Shown here piece by piece: positions 35,401 to 43,893 of a stretch of DNA of 64,000 nt. A program made the translations under genes and the position numbers. Origin of the DNA: G963662605 sp963667005 (lineage in GTDB: Bacteria > Bacteroidota > Ignavibacteria > Ignavibacteriales > Ignavibacteriaceae); NCBI GenBank assembly GCA_963667005.1, contig OY762937.1, forward strand, positions 1,550,001 to 1,614,000, given 5' to 3'. The notes beneath the pieces were generated by a model. The model had not been told where the DNA came from. It was given only the letters and a program-made list of their open reading frames with translations, and did no database searches. Each line of letters starts with the position of its first letter. Positions within the stretch are counted from its first letter, which is position 1.

Positions 35401-35819
35401 AGTTCGAAATTATACCGAACTTTATTAATACAACTGCCGATACATTCTTTTTCTCTGCTCCTAAGGTAGGATACAGCAGGGAACAAGCTCAGGCAGCGGT
35501 TGAGAAAATCAACGTTTATCCGAATCCTTATTATGGAGTTAATCCGCAAGAAGCCAGTAAATATTCAAGATTCGTGACCTTTACACATCTTCCGTCTAAA
35601 GCAAAGATTCGCATCTTTAACTTAGCCGGTGTTTTAGTAAAGACAATCGATCATTTAAGTTCAACGTCACAATTTGAACGCTGGGACTTGACGAACGAAA
35701 ATACTCTGCCGGTAGCAAGCGGACTTTATATCGCTTATATTGATATGCCGGAAGTAGGAAAAACAAAGATAGTAAAGTTGGCGATTATTCAAGAACAACA
35801 GATTCTTGACCATTTTTAA
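32484..35819 (+). CDS. large secreted surface protein with C-terminal T9SS-type sorting domain
   Basis: 1111 residues. The signal peptide ends near GLYAEG. No catalytic domain is recognised; the body holds long Gly/Asp/Asn-rich beta segments (PDDGYAGDDYAGCDTTLSLG, KYYFAVTAYNYQAG) and a fibronectin-like stretch. The last ~100 residues form a sorting-type domain (INVYPNPYYGVNP, KAKIRIFNLAGVLVKTIDHL, KTKIVKLAIIQEQ). Unusually, about 9 residues (EQQILDHF) continue beyond the normal end. It lies between the TonB receptor and the PorV-like gene, so it is probably the partner or cargo of that pair. Confidence 0.72.
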   Translation: MNSRFLGYILLLFLSIFLVQNGLYAEGKKGITKSPAKIKGSPTETYLDINKISTTVYNNGKTDIDNSGNSGFEYPKGSGRFCVFQSGFLWGARVPGDPQVRVGGSAYGTGLQPGKILADGTAENSNNANVRLYRVRPDIYPGGPSIDLTADAAREGLSASALLAQYIQDWNEWPASDGAPTWIDTNGTITGVKMAVIPGVRGASQTIWFVANDLNANNTRTLYGADPLGIEYQATYWAYNQSGALGNMIFRKYKIINKSGKPFVDMYVSMFSDPDDGYAGDDYAGCDTTLSLGYCYNANATDANYTPLPPPAVGFDFFQGPKVAGVAGQDLNKNGVDDALDSAIVNGKKIGPGFINLPMTAFYYFANGDANVTDPKQSSIEGSDQFYNFFQGRVGLTGKMFVNPITGDSTTYVLSGDPQANTGWLDGNVIAAGDRRIGLASGPFNMAASDTQEIVVAEIAAGAVAGIDRLAAVGILKYYDKTAQTVYDSNFDFAGPPSPPEVNLIGLDKKIVIDWGYNNDAVARTENVVSKGYAFEGYNVYQMPSASTTNVSEGKLIATFDVVNDVKVIKSYGKDPVTGEIVIDAQAAQNGSDSGIKRYLIDTVDKVGGNIAFVNGTKYYFAVTAYNYQAGVIPADYETAPKVISVTPQSALPGVVASKVSGDTLTVAHSAGTSDGSVVPVVVDQSKLTGNSYKITFDYDTTAGVYLWNLTNLTTNKVLLSQQENQSGDDSYTIVDGMIVKTIGPPNGVGGYSIPSGVRKFTNGNTTLGFEGFGGAIGWEAPNHYYSGGDVGVPASQLKTVLLKLAKVTDTVEYNPTFDLTDANVSYGYRYMRGCANPAALPEFAPYIINPGSSYSFQIFEKNVPLSAWDITTDPAHPRRLAVGFLENNVAGGLVDGKWWPGKYDLYDNAGPTGPREWLFVFDADYSETVNPAYAVNASSKHLPIMYWLEVSRRSTADASASQFSPTGTGTDQFEIIPNFINTTADTFFFSAPKVGYSREQAQAAVEKINVYPNPYYGVNPQEASKYSRFVTFTHLPSKAKIRIFNLAGVLVKTIDHLSSTSQFERWDLTNENTLPVASGLYIAYIDMPEVGKTKIVKLAIIQEQQILDHF

Positions 35820-35846
35820 TAATGAGTTTAATTTGTAGGAGATACA

Positions 35847-36878
35847 ATGAATTATTTTGGTAAATCATTACTTGTTGCTTTTCTTCTGCTGGTTGTCGTA
35901 ACTGATAGCTTTGCAGGTGGAGGCAACAGGACGGGAACGGCAGGAGCTGCTCAGCTCCTTATCCCGGTCGGGACTACAGGTACAGCATTGGCCGGTTCCG
36001 GCATTGCTACTGCAGAAGGTCTTGATGCTATTTACTGGAATCCTGCAGGAGTTGCAAAAGATATGCACGGCACCTTGGTCGGTTTTTCGCATATGAATTA
36101 TATTGCGGATATCGGCGTTGATAATGCTGCGGCAGCAACCATTCTTCCAGGAATAGGTACAATAGCACTTAATATTAAATCTATTTCGGTTGACCCCATA
36201 CCGGTTACAACTGTTAAGTATCCTGATGGGACAGGTCAAACATATAAACCACAGTTTATTTCTTCAGGTTTAACTTATTCACGGGTACTCACTGATAGAA
36301 TCTCTGTTGGTGCTACAGCTACTTTCTTGTCGGAATCTTTAGGAGATGCAAATGCAACCGGTGTTGCATTTAATATCGGCTTGATTTATGAAAATCTTGC
36401 CGACATCGACGGATTAAGTTTCGGCGTAGTAGTTAAAAATCTTGGCCCGCAGATGAAATATGATGGAGAAGGCTTGAATATTAAAGCATCGAACGCTGAT
36501 TACCTCAGATCAGTAGGTGTTTACAGAATTCAAACTTCATCATTTGAACTTCCTTCGACTTTTGAACTCGGGTTTGGTTATAAACCATATGTAGATAAAT
36601 CAAACAGTCTTCAAATTACTGCTGATTTCCAGAACAATAACTTCTCAGGTGATGAGTATAAGTTCGGTTTGGAATATTCATACGTGAAGACTTTATATCT
36701 GCGTGCAGGTTATGCAACCTCACCGAAGTCACAGTCTGAAGATTATATCTATGGGTTTACTGCAGGCGCCGGCATTAATTATGCCATGGAAGGCTTGACA
36801 TTGAGCGTTGGATATGCTTATCGCGACGTCAAATACTTTGATGCAAATCATGTGTTTGAAGTTAGCTTAGGCTTCTAA
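35847..36878 (+). CDS. PorV/PorQ family outer-membrane protein (UPF0164)
   Basis: 343 residues. The signal peptide ends near DSFAGG. The family start is clear: NRTGTAGAAQLLIPVGTTGTALAGSGIA followed by AIYWNPAG. The remainder is a FadL-like 14-strand-type barrel ending in VFEVSLGF with C-terminal Phe. PorV-family proteins shuttle or hold T9SS cargo at the outer membrane. It has a GTAGGAGA ribosome site 27 bases after the large surface protein and is the last gene before a strong terminator. Confidence 0.9.
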   Translation: MNYFGKSLLVAFLLLVVVTDSFAGGGNRTGTAGAAQLLIPVGTTGTALAGSGIATAEGLDAIYWNPAGVAKDMHGTLVGFSHMNYIADIGVDNAAAATILPGIGTIALNIKSISVDPIPVTTVKYPDGTGQTYKPQFISSGLTYSRVLTDRISVGATATFLSESLGDANATGVAFNIGLIYENLADIDGLSFGVVVKNLGPQMKYDGEGLNIKASNADYLRSVGVYRIQTSSFELPSTFELGFGYKPYVDKSNSLQITADFQNNNFSGDEYKFGLEYSYVKTLYLRAGYATSPKSQSEDYIYGFTAGAGINYAMEGLTLSVGYAYRDVKYFDANHVFEVSLGF

Positions 36879-36902
36879 TTCATTCATAGATAAAGTATGA
36901 AA

Positions 36903-36936
36903 AACCCGTCCCGGATATCCGGGACGGGTTTTTTAT
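36903..36936 (+). terminator. rho-independent terminator after the PorV-like gene
   Basis: A perfect 28-base palindrome (AACCCGTCCCGG with CCGGGACGGGTT around ATAT) at 36903-36930, followed by a T run. Confidence 0.93.
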
Positions 36937-36978
36937 TTTAAATAGCAAGAATTGATGATTGCGTGTCGTCTAACTAAT

Positions 36979-36998
36979 AAAAGACATGGTCGTCTTTT
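36979..36998. promoter_or_regulatory. operator-like inverted repeat upstream of the MacAB-TolC operon
   Basis: AAAAGAC (36979-36985) and GTCTTTT (36992-36998) are perfect 7-bp arms around ATGGTC. The site lies 36 bases before the macA-like start and after the previous terminator, where a repressor such as a TetR or MarR protein would sit. No T run follows, so it is not a terminator. No regulator gene is adjacent. Confidence 0.4.
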
Positions 36999-37033
36999 GG
37001 ATTGATTTTTAGATTAGAGGTAACGAGAATGCT

Positions 37034-38323
37034 ATGAAAAAGAAATTACTCATCAGTTCTGCAATATTATTTTTTACTTTGGTTGCCCTGTATTTCGGAT
37101 TTTTTAGTGGGAAAAGCACTGCGGTAAACTATACTTCGGCTGCTGTGACAAAGGGCGAAATTAATGTTGTTATCACAAGCACGGGAACATTAGAAGCTTT
37201 ATCAACCGTAGATGTAGGGACACAGGTATCGGGAATTGTTACAAAATTACTTGTCGATTATAACAGTGAGGTAAGACAGGGTCAACTTCTCGCAGTTATA
37301 GATACAACTACCCTTGCAGCTCAAGTTCGCGATGCGAAGGCAAATGTGGATAAAGCAAAGGCTGAATATAATTTGAAGTCCGCATTGCATGAGCGTAATA
37401 AAAAGTTATTTGATTCAAAATATCTTGCCGAAACTGATTTGCTAACTTCGGCAACCGAACTTGAGTCTGCTAGAGCCTCACTAAAATCAGCCGAATTGTC
37501 ACTTGAAAAGGCTCAAACAAACCTTCATTACGCATATATTCACGCACCTATATCTGGTAGAATTATCAATAAGAGTGTTGAACAAGGACAAACGGTTGCT
37601 GCAAGTTTATCAACTCCTACTATATTTACTATCGCGCAGGATCTTTCAAAAATGCGCATCCTTGCCAATGTAGATGAAAGCGATATTGGACAAATAAAAG
37701 AAGGGCAGAAGGTCAAATTCACTGTTCAAACATATGCAGACAAGCAGTTTTACGGGTACGTGACCCAAATCCGTCTGCAAGCCACAACAGTATCAAACGT
37801 AGTCAATTATACCGTCGTTATTCAGGCGGATAACAAGGATAAGTTGTTACTCCCGGGCATGACCGCAACCGTTGATTTTTATGTTAATAGTAAAACGGAT
37901 ATTCTAATCATTCCAAACGGGGCGCTGCGATTTGAAGCATCCGATAAGTTAATAGAAGAAGTTCGTAAAAACATGGTGGATGACTTCAGGAGCATTCCGG
38001 ACAGTATCAAGGCGCAGATGAAAAAAATGGGTCCTCCTCCCGGCATGAATGACTTATCTAAAAAGAAATCCTCAAAGACCAATTCTTCAATGGCAATGGT
38101 ATACTATTATGATGTGTCCGGTAAGATCAAGATGTGTCCGGTGGAAACAGGATTGACGGATGGAAAGAATACGGAAATAGTCCGCTCGCGTGAGCTTAAA
38201 GCCGGAATAAAAGTAATCACCGGAAGTGATGATGCAAGTACTACCTCGTCTTCGAGTACGAAAAAAACTAATACTACAAATTCATTAGGCGGTCAAAACG
38301 GTCCACCTCCACCAATGATGTAG
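37034..38323 (+). CDS. macA: MacA-like periplasmic adaptor (RND/HlyD family)
   Basis: 429 residues. Membrane anchor at about 4-22. Lipoyl halves are visible: GTLEALSTVDVGTQVSG and YAYIHAPISGRIINKSVEQGQTV. A coiled-coil hairpin lies at about 90-150, then a beta-barrel domain (ILANVDESDIGQIKEGQKV, LLLPGMTATVDFYV). An insertion at about 320-350 (MGPPPGMNDLSKKKSS) and a low-complexity Ser/Thr/Asn/Pro tail are unusual. It bridges the MacB transporter and TolC in a tripartite exporter of antibiotics, siderophores or peptides. First gene of a four-gene operon. Confidence 0.92.
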   Translation: MKKKLLISSAILFFTLVALYFGFFSGKSTAVNYTSAAVTKGEINVVITSTGTLEALSTVDVGTQVSGIVTKLLVDYNSEVRQGQLLAVIDTTTLAAQVRDAKANVDKAKAEYNLKSALHERNKKLFDSKYLAETDLLTSATELESARASLKSAELSLEKAQTNLHYAYIHAPISGRIINKSVEQGQTVAASLSTPTIFTIAQDLSKMRILANVDESDIGQIKEGQKVKFTVQTYADKQFYGYVTQIRLQATTVSNVVNYTVVIQADNKDKLLLPGMTATVDFYVNSKTDILIIPNGALRFEASDKLIEEVRKNMVDDFRSIPDSIKAQMKKMGPPPGMNDLSKKKSSKTNSSMAMVYYYDVSGKIKMCPVETGLTDGKNTEIVRSRELKAGIKVITGSDDASTTSSSSTKKTNTTNSLGGQNGPPPPMM

Positions 38324-38341
38324 CAGGACTGGAGAATCGTT

Positions 38342-39097
38342 ATGAATGATGTAATAATTAAAACCGTAGATCTAACTAAGACCTATCTGGTTGGCGAAAT
38401 TGAAGTTCCTGCTTTGAAGAAAATAAACTTTACCGTGGAAAAAGGAGAGTTTGTCGCGATAATGGGAGCTTCCGGTTCGGGAAAATCAACACTGATGAAT
38501 TTGCTTGGTTGTTTGGACATGCCGACAAGCGGTGACTATTTTCTTGACGGACACAATACAAGTAAATTCAATAAATCGGAATATGCCGATATCCGGAATC
38601 AAAAGATCGGTTTTGTGTTTCAGGGATTTAATCTTCTTTCGAGAACTACCGCGATTGAAAATGTGGAACTACCGCTCGTTTACGACCGTGTACACAGGAA
38701 TATCAACTTCCATCAGGAAGCTGTCTGCGCACTTGAGAAAGTAGGTTTGAAAGATAGGATGGATCACATGCCTAATCAGCTTTCAGGGGGCCAGCAGCAG
38801 CGTGTAGCGCTTGCAAGAGCATTAGTTAACCATCCCGCGCTTATTCTCGCAGATGAACCGACAGGTAATCTGGATAGTAAAACATCCATTGAGGTTTTTC
38901 GCCTGTTCCAGCAGTTAAATGACGAAGGAATCACCATTATTATGGTGACGCATGAGCGGGATTTCGCTCTGTTTGCAAAACGTATTGTCGAAGTTCGTGA
39001 CGGTAAAGTGATAAAGGATATTATGATCAAAGACCGGCTTGATGCGAATAAAGAATATGAGAAGTTGAATATGGAGGTCGCTCAGGATGAAAATTAA
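38342..39097 (+). CDS. MacB-type ABC transporter ATP-binding protein
   Basis: 251 residues. Walker A GASGSGKST, Q-loop VFQGFNLL, signature LSGGQQQRVALARAL, Walker B LILADEPTGNLDS and the H-loop VTHERD are all intact. It is the LolD/MacB class, powering the permease that overlaps its 3' end by 11 bases. In E. coli MacB the two domains are fused; here they are separate genes, as is common in Gram-positive and FCB bacteria. Confidence 0.95.
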   Translation: MNDVIIKTVDLTKTYLVGEIEVPALKKINFTVEKGEFVAIMGASGSGKSTLMNLLGCLDMPTSGDYFLDGHNTSKFNKSEYADIRNQKIGFVFQGFNLLSRTTAIENVELPLVYDRVHRNINFHQEAVCALEKVGLKDRMDHMPNQLSGGQQQRVALARALVNHPALILADEPTGNLDSKTSIEVFRLFQQLNDEGITIIMVTHERDFALFAKRIVEVRDGKVIKDIMIKDRLDANKEYEKLNMEVAQDEN

Positions 39098-40304
39098 AGT
39101 CATAATGAAAGTTGCTATTAAAAGCCTCATGAAGTCAAGAATGAGAAGCCTTTTGACTGCGTTGGGAATAATCATCGGAGTTGCCGCCGTAGTAGTCATG
39201 GTGGCTGTTGGTGATGGAGCTCAATTGAAGGTTGAGCAGCAGATACAAGGTTTAGGTTCTAATCTGATAATCATCACTCCGGGGTCTTCAAATTCAGGCG
39301 GCGTGCGAGGCGGATCTGGAACATTCAGCAAGTTTACCCTTGAAGATGCCGAGAAGATAAAAAACGAAGCGACTCTTATTACTGCCGTTTCTCCATTAGT
39401 TAGATCGGGGGGGCAAGTGATCGGCGGTACGGGAAACTGGTTCACTCAGATTCAGGGTGTATCAGCCGACTACCTTTCTATCCGCGCATGGGCATTGGAA
39501 AGTGGCGAGTTCTTTACCGATAGAGATATTATAGCGCGTGCTAAAGTGTGCGTAATAGGCTCGGAGATAGAAAAGAATCTATATCCTAACGAGGATCCGG
39601 TTGGCAAGCAGATCAGGATTAAGAATGTACCTTTTAAAATTATCGGTGTACTCAAATCAAAAGGGCAGACGTCGGTCGGTACAAGTAATGACGACATAAT
39701 CCTTGCGCCGTCAAAAACCGTGTTGGATAGATTGTCAGGCGGCCGATTCATCAGTTCTATTCAGGCAAGCGCGATTTCAAGTGCAAAGAACGAAGCCGCT
39801 CAAGCTGAATTGCGAAGTATTATGCGCGAGTCGCATGGATTAACACAGGGAGAGGACGACGATTTTAGCATAAAAGATCAGTCTGATATTGCTGAAGCTC
39901 AAACAGAAACCGCAAAGGTATTAACCTATCTGCTCGCTTCAGTCGCAGGTGTATCGCTTTTGGTTGGAGGTATCGGCATTATGAATATTATGCTTGTTTC
40001 GGTTACAGAGCGTACCCGGGAAATTGGTATACGGCTGTCTGTTGGTGCCAGAGCGTCAGATATTTTGCGGCAATTTCTGGCGGAAGCCATAGTATTAAGT
40101 TTTTCAGGCGGATTGATAGGAGTTCTGCTTTCGTTTTTAATCACGTATCTGATTAATGAGTACACGTCACAGACTGCCTATATCAAACCCCAGATAATTT
40201 TACTGGCATTTGGATTCGCCGTATTTATAGGCGTTTTCTTTGGATTCTATCCAGCCAGAAAAGCTTCGGAGTTAAATCCGATTGATGCATTGAGATACGA
40301 ATAA
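39087..40304 (+). CDS. MacB-type ABC transporter permease (FtsX domain)
   Basis: 405 residues. N-terminal membrane helix at about 20-42 (SLLTALGIIIGVAAVVVMVAVGDG), a periplasmic MacB_PCD domain with LGSNLIIITPG and GNWFTQIQGVSADYL, then three C-terminal helices of the FtsX type (LLVGGIGIMNIMLVSVTERTREIGIRLSVGA, ending FGFYPARKASELNPIDALRYE). The periplasmic domain and mechanism match MacB, which pushes substrate from the periplasm through TolC rather than across the inner membrane. Confidence 0.95.
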   Translation: MKIKVIMKVAIKSLMKSRMRSLLTALGIIIGVAAVVVMVAVGDGAQLKVEQQIQGLGSNLIIITPGSSNSGGVRGGSGTFSKFTLEDAEKIKNEATLITAVSPLVRSGGQVIGGTGNWFTQIQGVSADYLSIRAWALESGEFFTDRDIIARAKVCVIGSEIEKNLYPNEDPVGKQIRIKNVPFKIIGVLKSKGQTSVGTSNDDIILAPSKTVLDRLSGGRFISSIQASAISSAKNEAAQAELRSIMRESHGLTQGEDDDFSIKDQSDIAEAQTETAKVLTYLLASVAGVSLLVGGIGIMNIMLVSVTERTREIGIRLSVGARASDILRQFLAEAIVLSFSGGLIGVLLSFLITYLINEYTSQTAYIKPQIILLAFGFAVFIGVFFGFYPARKASELNPIDALRYE

Positions 40305-40320
40305 ACAGTCAGGTCTATGT

Positions 40321-41649
40321 ATGAAAAATTTTATCAAATTTGTTATGCTCTTGGTGATTGTGCACGCGAGTGTGTTCGCACAGGAAACTATTACTCTCAA
40401 ACAAGCTGTAAATATAGCCGTCAATAAAAATACGACGCTGGTCAGAAACCGGAACAACTTGTCAACATATTCGGCCTCGCTCAAAAATGCTTATGGCAAT
40501 CTGCTCCCTTCACTTGGACTAAATGCCGGCTGGAATTGGCAGCGTATTTCCGATGATAAAGGGACAACGCAGTTAGACTATTTAGGAAACACACAAAGTG
40601 TTAGTGCTACCCAAACAGATTCAAGAAACTTCAACCTATCACTTGGCGGAAGCGTGACATTATTCGATGGTCTATCTTCATTGAAAACTATTACTCAGAA
40701 GAAGAACGAGCTTGAGTCCGCTAAGTTAGATCTGGAAAAGCAGAAGCAGGATGTTGTACTGCAAACGATTAATTTATTTACAACAGTTGTCAACGATGAG
40801 AGCATATCTAAATTTCAGGCGGAAAACTACCGGTATAATGATGATCTGTTGAAGAAGGTAAAAGAAATGGCCTCCTTGAATATGGTTACCGGTGTCGATG
40901 TTTCATCACAGGAATATCAAGCCGCCAATGCAAAGCTCGCGAGCATTCAGGCAGAGAATGATTTTGTGAAAGCGAAGATTACTCTCATGAATTATCTTTC
41001 GCTTGATATGGAAAAAGATTATGTGTTTGCAGTTGATTCGTTATCCGCCTCGCATCAAGAGTATGAAAACCTCGGCTTTGATATGCTATACCGGACGGCT
41101 TTTCGTAATAGGGATGATTACACAAGCGAAAAGCTGAGACTCGAAAACGCATCATTGAAAATTGACATCGCAAAGAGCGGCTATTATCCGTCACTTACTG
41201 GAAACTATTCATTCGGCTCGAGTGCAGTAAATTTCAACGATATGTTCAGTCGCAGAACGTATGGTGTCGGGTTGTCGCTTAATGTCCCGATATTTTCGCA
41301 TTATAGCTCGGAAAGCTCTGTGGAGACAGCAAACGTTGAATTGAAAAACTATCAGGAAGAACTTAACGCTTTGGAGCGGGAAATACGGGGAGAGATACGG
41401 ACAGCTGTGCTGGAAGTAAATACCTCGCGGCTGCAGGCAGAAGTGTCTCAACTTGCTGCAAAATCAGCGAAAGAAACATGGGATGTGAAATCAAAAAAAT
41501 ACGTATTGGGTGCAGTTACATTTCTTGAACAGCAATCTGCATATAAGGATTATGTACAAGCTGTAAACAATCAGATTACGGCAGGAACAAACTATACGTA
41601 TAAAAAATTGAGCTTGTTGAATGCTCTGGGGGTTTTGAAGGTAGAGTAG
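40321..41649 (+). CDS. TolC family outer-membrane efflux protein
   Basis: 442 residues. The signal peptide ends at about ASVFAQ. Two repeated halves of the OEP fold: LKQAVNIAVNKNTTLVRNRNNL with LGGSVTLFDGLSS, and YGVGLSLNVPIFSH with the long helix region EVNTSRLQAEVSQLAAKSAKETWDVKSKKY. It forms the outer-membrane exit duct for the MacA/MacB pump encoded just upstream and is the final gene before a terminator shared with the convergent T9SS gene. Confidence 0.93.
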   Translation: MKNFIKFVMLLVIVHASVFAQETITLKQAVNIAVNKNTTLVRNRNNLSTYSASLKNAYGNLLPSLGLNAGWNWQRISDDKGTTQLDYLGNTQSVSATQTDSRNFNLSLGGSVTLFDGLSSLKTITQKKNELESAKLDLEKQKQDVVLQTINLFTTVVNDESISKFQAENYRYNDDLLKKVKEMASLNMVTGVDVSSQEYQAANAKLASIQAENDFVKAKITLMNYLSLDMEKDYVFAVDSLSASHQEYENLGFDMLYRTAFRNRDDYTSEKLRLENASLKIDIAKSGYYPSLTGNYSFGSSAVNFNDMFSRRTYGVGLSLNVPIFSHYSSESSVETANVELKNYQEELNALEREIRGEIRTAVLEVNTSRLQAEVSQLAAKSAKETWDVKSKKYVLGAVTFLEQQSAYKDYVQAVNNQITAGTNYTYKKLSLLNALGVLKVE

Positions 41650-41669
41650 AGAAATGGATAAGAATAAAA

Positions 41670-41697
41670 AACCCCCGGTGTCCGGGGGTTTTTTATT
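41670..41697. terminator. bidirectional rho-independent terminator
   Basis: AACCCCCGG (41670-41678) pairs with CCGGGGGTT (41682-41690) around TGT. T runs flank it on both strands, so it can end the tolC-like operon and the convergent minus-strand gene. Confidence 0.92.
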
Positions 41698-41705
41698 TTG
41701 AAGCT

Positions 41706-42929
41706 TTACTTCATCAATATCATTTTTTTCGTTGCTGAAAATTCGCCCGCGTTCAACCTGTAAATGTACGTTCCGCTTGGAAGATGTGCCGCACTGAATT
41801 CATGAAAGTGGTTGCCGGCTGATTCAAATTCATTGACCAGCGAAGCAACTTCATTACCAAGCATATCAAATACTTTTAACGTGACAAATCCACCAGTTGG
41901 CAGATTGTAGCCAATCGTTGTTGATGGATTAAAAGGATTTGGATAATTTTGGCTTAATACAAAATCAGAAGCTTTTACTACTTTATTATGTACGTCGGTA
42001 ACGGCTCCGGTTATCTTAGCGAGCCATTGCGATCCATTCAGAAAGAAAATTGCATGGCAGCCATCAGCTTCGAAATTCCAACCGGAATATGTTGTATTGC
42101 CTGATTGCGAGGTCGTATCTTCAGCCGGTGAGCTGTCACCGACAAAAACAACCCGGCCTTTGCCAAACTCTGCGTGCGCAGCTAAAACGCTCGTGGTGCC
42201 GCCTTTTGTTGCGCCTGTTTTCCAAATTACACCTGTCACAGTACTGTTCGCGTTTGTATTTAAGGTGGCTGTAGTACCCGCACTGATTTGCATTTTAGTG
42301 ACATTACCTATTGGCCCTGCAATTACCGGATCCTTTGAAGAGGCAGCAAGAATATTTGTTGTTTTATCGTTAAAACTCAATAAATCGATTGAAAAACCAA
42401 AAGGATTAGCTTGAACAGTGTTCGATGTCATCAAATCATTCCATATCGCCGGTGAATCCCATCCGTCATTATCGCGGTCTGAATTATCGTGGTCGGAAAT
42501 CATAAACAAGCCGCCGCCGTTTTTGACAAAATTTAAAATCGCTGTTTTTTCAGCTGCGGTAAACTGGTTGTTTGGCTCATCAACTATAAACACGTCATAA
42601 TTACTCAAATCTTGAGCATTCGAAGTGTTGCCGTAAGTAATTGCTGTCCCGATAGGCAGTGTCTCAACCTTGTGCCCAAGCTTCACCAGCGCAATTCCCC
42701 ATGATGAGAGAGAGCCTGTCCAATAGGTTTCGGGTGTGGAAGCAGTTACGGTAGATTGATCCGGAGTCGGATAACGCTGTGGTTTATCTTTTATATCGGT
42801 GTCAATAATCCAATCGGCATTGCCCGCCATTTCACCATGCGTTGCGTCGAACAGAAACTTTTTTTGCGGCATTACCGCCATTGTTGATACAATAAATAAA
42901 ACGGAGAATAATTTAAACCAATTAGCCAT
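41706..42929 (-). CDS. T9SS-exported protein with glutamine-amidotransferase-like/DUF4350-like domain
   Basis: 407 residues from the ATG at 42929, behind AAAAAGGG. The frame is open much further upstream, but a signal peptide begins here. Residues about 25-250 resemble Rossmann-like DUF4350/GATase-like domains (KFLFDATHGEMAGNADWI, NYDVFIVDEPNNQFT, FVKNGGGLFMISDHDN, GKGRVVFVGDSSPAED). The sorting domain occupies the last ~85 residues (SQNYPNPFNPSTTIGY to ATKKMILMK). Probably a secreted carbohydrate- or DNA-related enzyme; the activity is unknown. The 217-base upstream region carries a palindrome and a sigma-54-like element. Confidence 0.78.
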   Translation of the reverse strand: MANWFKLFSVLFIVSTMAVMPQKKFLFDATHGEMAGNADWIIDTDIKDKPQRYPTPDQSTVTASTPETYWTGSLSSWGIALVKLGHKVETLPIGTAITYGNTSNAQDLSNYDVFIVDEPNNQFTAAEKTAILNFVKNGGGLFMISDHDNSDRDNDGWDSPAIWNDLMTSNTVQANPFGFSIDLLSFNDKTTNILAASSKDPVIAGPIGNVTKMQISAGTTATLNTNANSTVTGVIWKTGATKGGTTSVLAAHAEFGKGRVVFVGDSSPAEDTTSQSGNTTYSGWNFEADGCHAIFFLNGSQWLAKITGAVTDVHNKVVKASDFVLSQNYPNPFNPSTTIGYNLPTGGFVTLKVFDMLGNEVASLVNEFESAGNHFHEFSAAHLPSGTYIYRLNAGEFSATKKMILMK

Positions 42930-42990
42930 ATAACCCTTTTTACTAAATCTATAAGTTATGAGATGCAAATACACATTAAATGTTTCAGCT

Positions 42991-43016
42991 ATCAATAGAT
43001 ATGCCAAAAATGGCAC
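42991..43016 (-). promoter_or_regulatory. TGCC-N6-GGCA palindrome overlapping a sigma-54-like element, upstream of T9SS gene
   Basis: On the minus strand the palindrome TGCCATTTTTGGCAT runs directly into TTGGCATATCTATTGAT. The latter has the sigma-54 spacing (TTGGCA, then TTG with GG and G ten bases apart) but A instead of C in the -12 GC. It lies 62-87 bases before the start codon. The same palindrome occurs at 45240-45254. Confidence 0.4.
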
Positions 43017-43146
43017 GTTAATATGGACAAAAGCGACGGGATTACAAAGCGAAAACGAACGAAAAGAAGGGCAAGAATTTATCCAAACCCTTAGCATACG
43101 AAAATATTTCGCCCTTTGGGTAATTTTTACGCGGGCAAGATGTTCT

Positions 43147-43893
43147 TTAGTTGAAAAAGATGTCGTAAAGATTGACGATCCAGGTTCCAACATAGATGGA
43201 AACGGAAGCATTTCTCAGCTGATAAGCAGTATTATATTGCGAGTATGCCTTGTCAATATCACTTTGTGAATTGGCCGAGTGGTACTTTTTGGCTTTTGAA
43301 TTTGTATCAAATATAAAATAAATCGAGCTTGCGAGTGAAAGGAAACCGGTTGAAATAAAAGCCCATCCCTTTGTATCACTTCCTTGCGTAAGCTGGCCTA
43401 ATCCCGGGAAAAGGGTTGAGTGCAAATACGCCATTTTATTTATCTGAGGGACCTGCAAAGGCGTTACTGCTGACTGTATCTCCGCACCGGGTAAAACTTC
43501 GGTGGGCCTTCTGAAAACCATACTAGCGCTTTTTTTCTTCAATAAATACAGGTTTAGCTGTTCGTTGAAGAATGATACAATCTTTGGTGATACGTTGGTG
43601 GAGTCTAATCTATAAGTAGAATCCGCCTCGAAAATTCTGGCAAAATATACCTTGGAAGAATCATCCTTCCATAAATTATAATACGAAATGCCGATAAGTG
43701 ATAGGAAATCGAGGTACACTGCCTTGTCCTGTTGAGTTAAAGGCAATGCTTCCTGTGAAGCACGGATTGCATTCTCAAATTCAAAATTCTGATAGGCTAA
43801 CTTAGCCTGCCTCATCAGCGAATCGGTGGACTGAGCATGCCCAATGATGGTAAAAAACGTTGAAATAATGAGAAAAATGAATATTTGTTTCAT
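43147..43893 (-). CDS. TPR-like protein with C-terminal DUF5683-like membrane domain
   Basis: 248 residues. Signal peptide about 1-20 (IGHAQ). Residues about 25-110 read as tetratricopeptide-like helices (LMRQAKLAYQNFEFENAIRASQEAL, YFARIFEADSTYRLD). The C-terminal ~95 residues contain LFPGLGQLTQGSDTKGWAF and two hydrophobic helices, the pattern of DUF5683 and related small membrane domains. Function unknown. Its ATG overlaps the stop of the Kelch gene (TAATG), so the two are translationally coupled and likely act together. Confidence 0.7.
   Translation of the reverse strand: MKQIFIFLIISTFFTIIGHAQSTDSLMRQAKLAYQNFEFENAIRASQEALPLTQQDKAVYLDFLSLIGISYYNLWKDDSSKVYFARIFEADSTYRLDSTNVSPKIVSFFNEQLNLYLLKKKSASMVFRRPTEVLPGAEIQSAVTPLQVPQINKMAYLHSTLFPGLGQLTQGSDTKGWAFISTGFLSLASSIYFIFDTNSKAKKYHSANSQSDIDKAYSQYNTAYQLRNASVSIYVGTWIVNLYDIFFN

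Noticed and set aside
42958..43269. 103-codon plus-strand frame between the T9SS gene and the TPR gene
   Set aside because: Half of it is antisense to the TPR gene, it covers the regulatory palindrome, and it has no recognisable domain.
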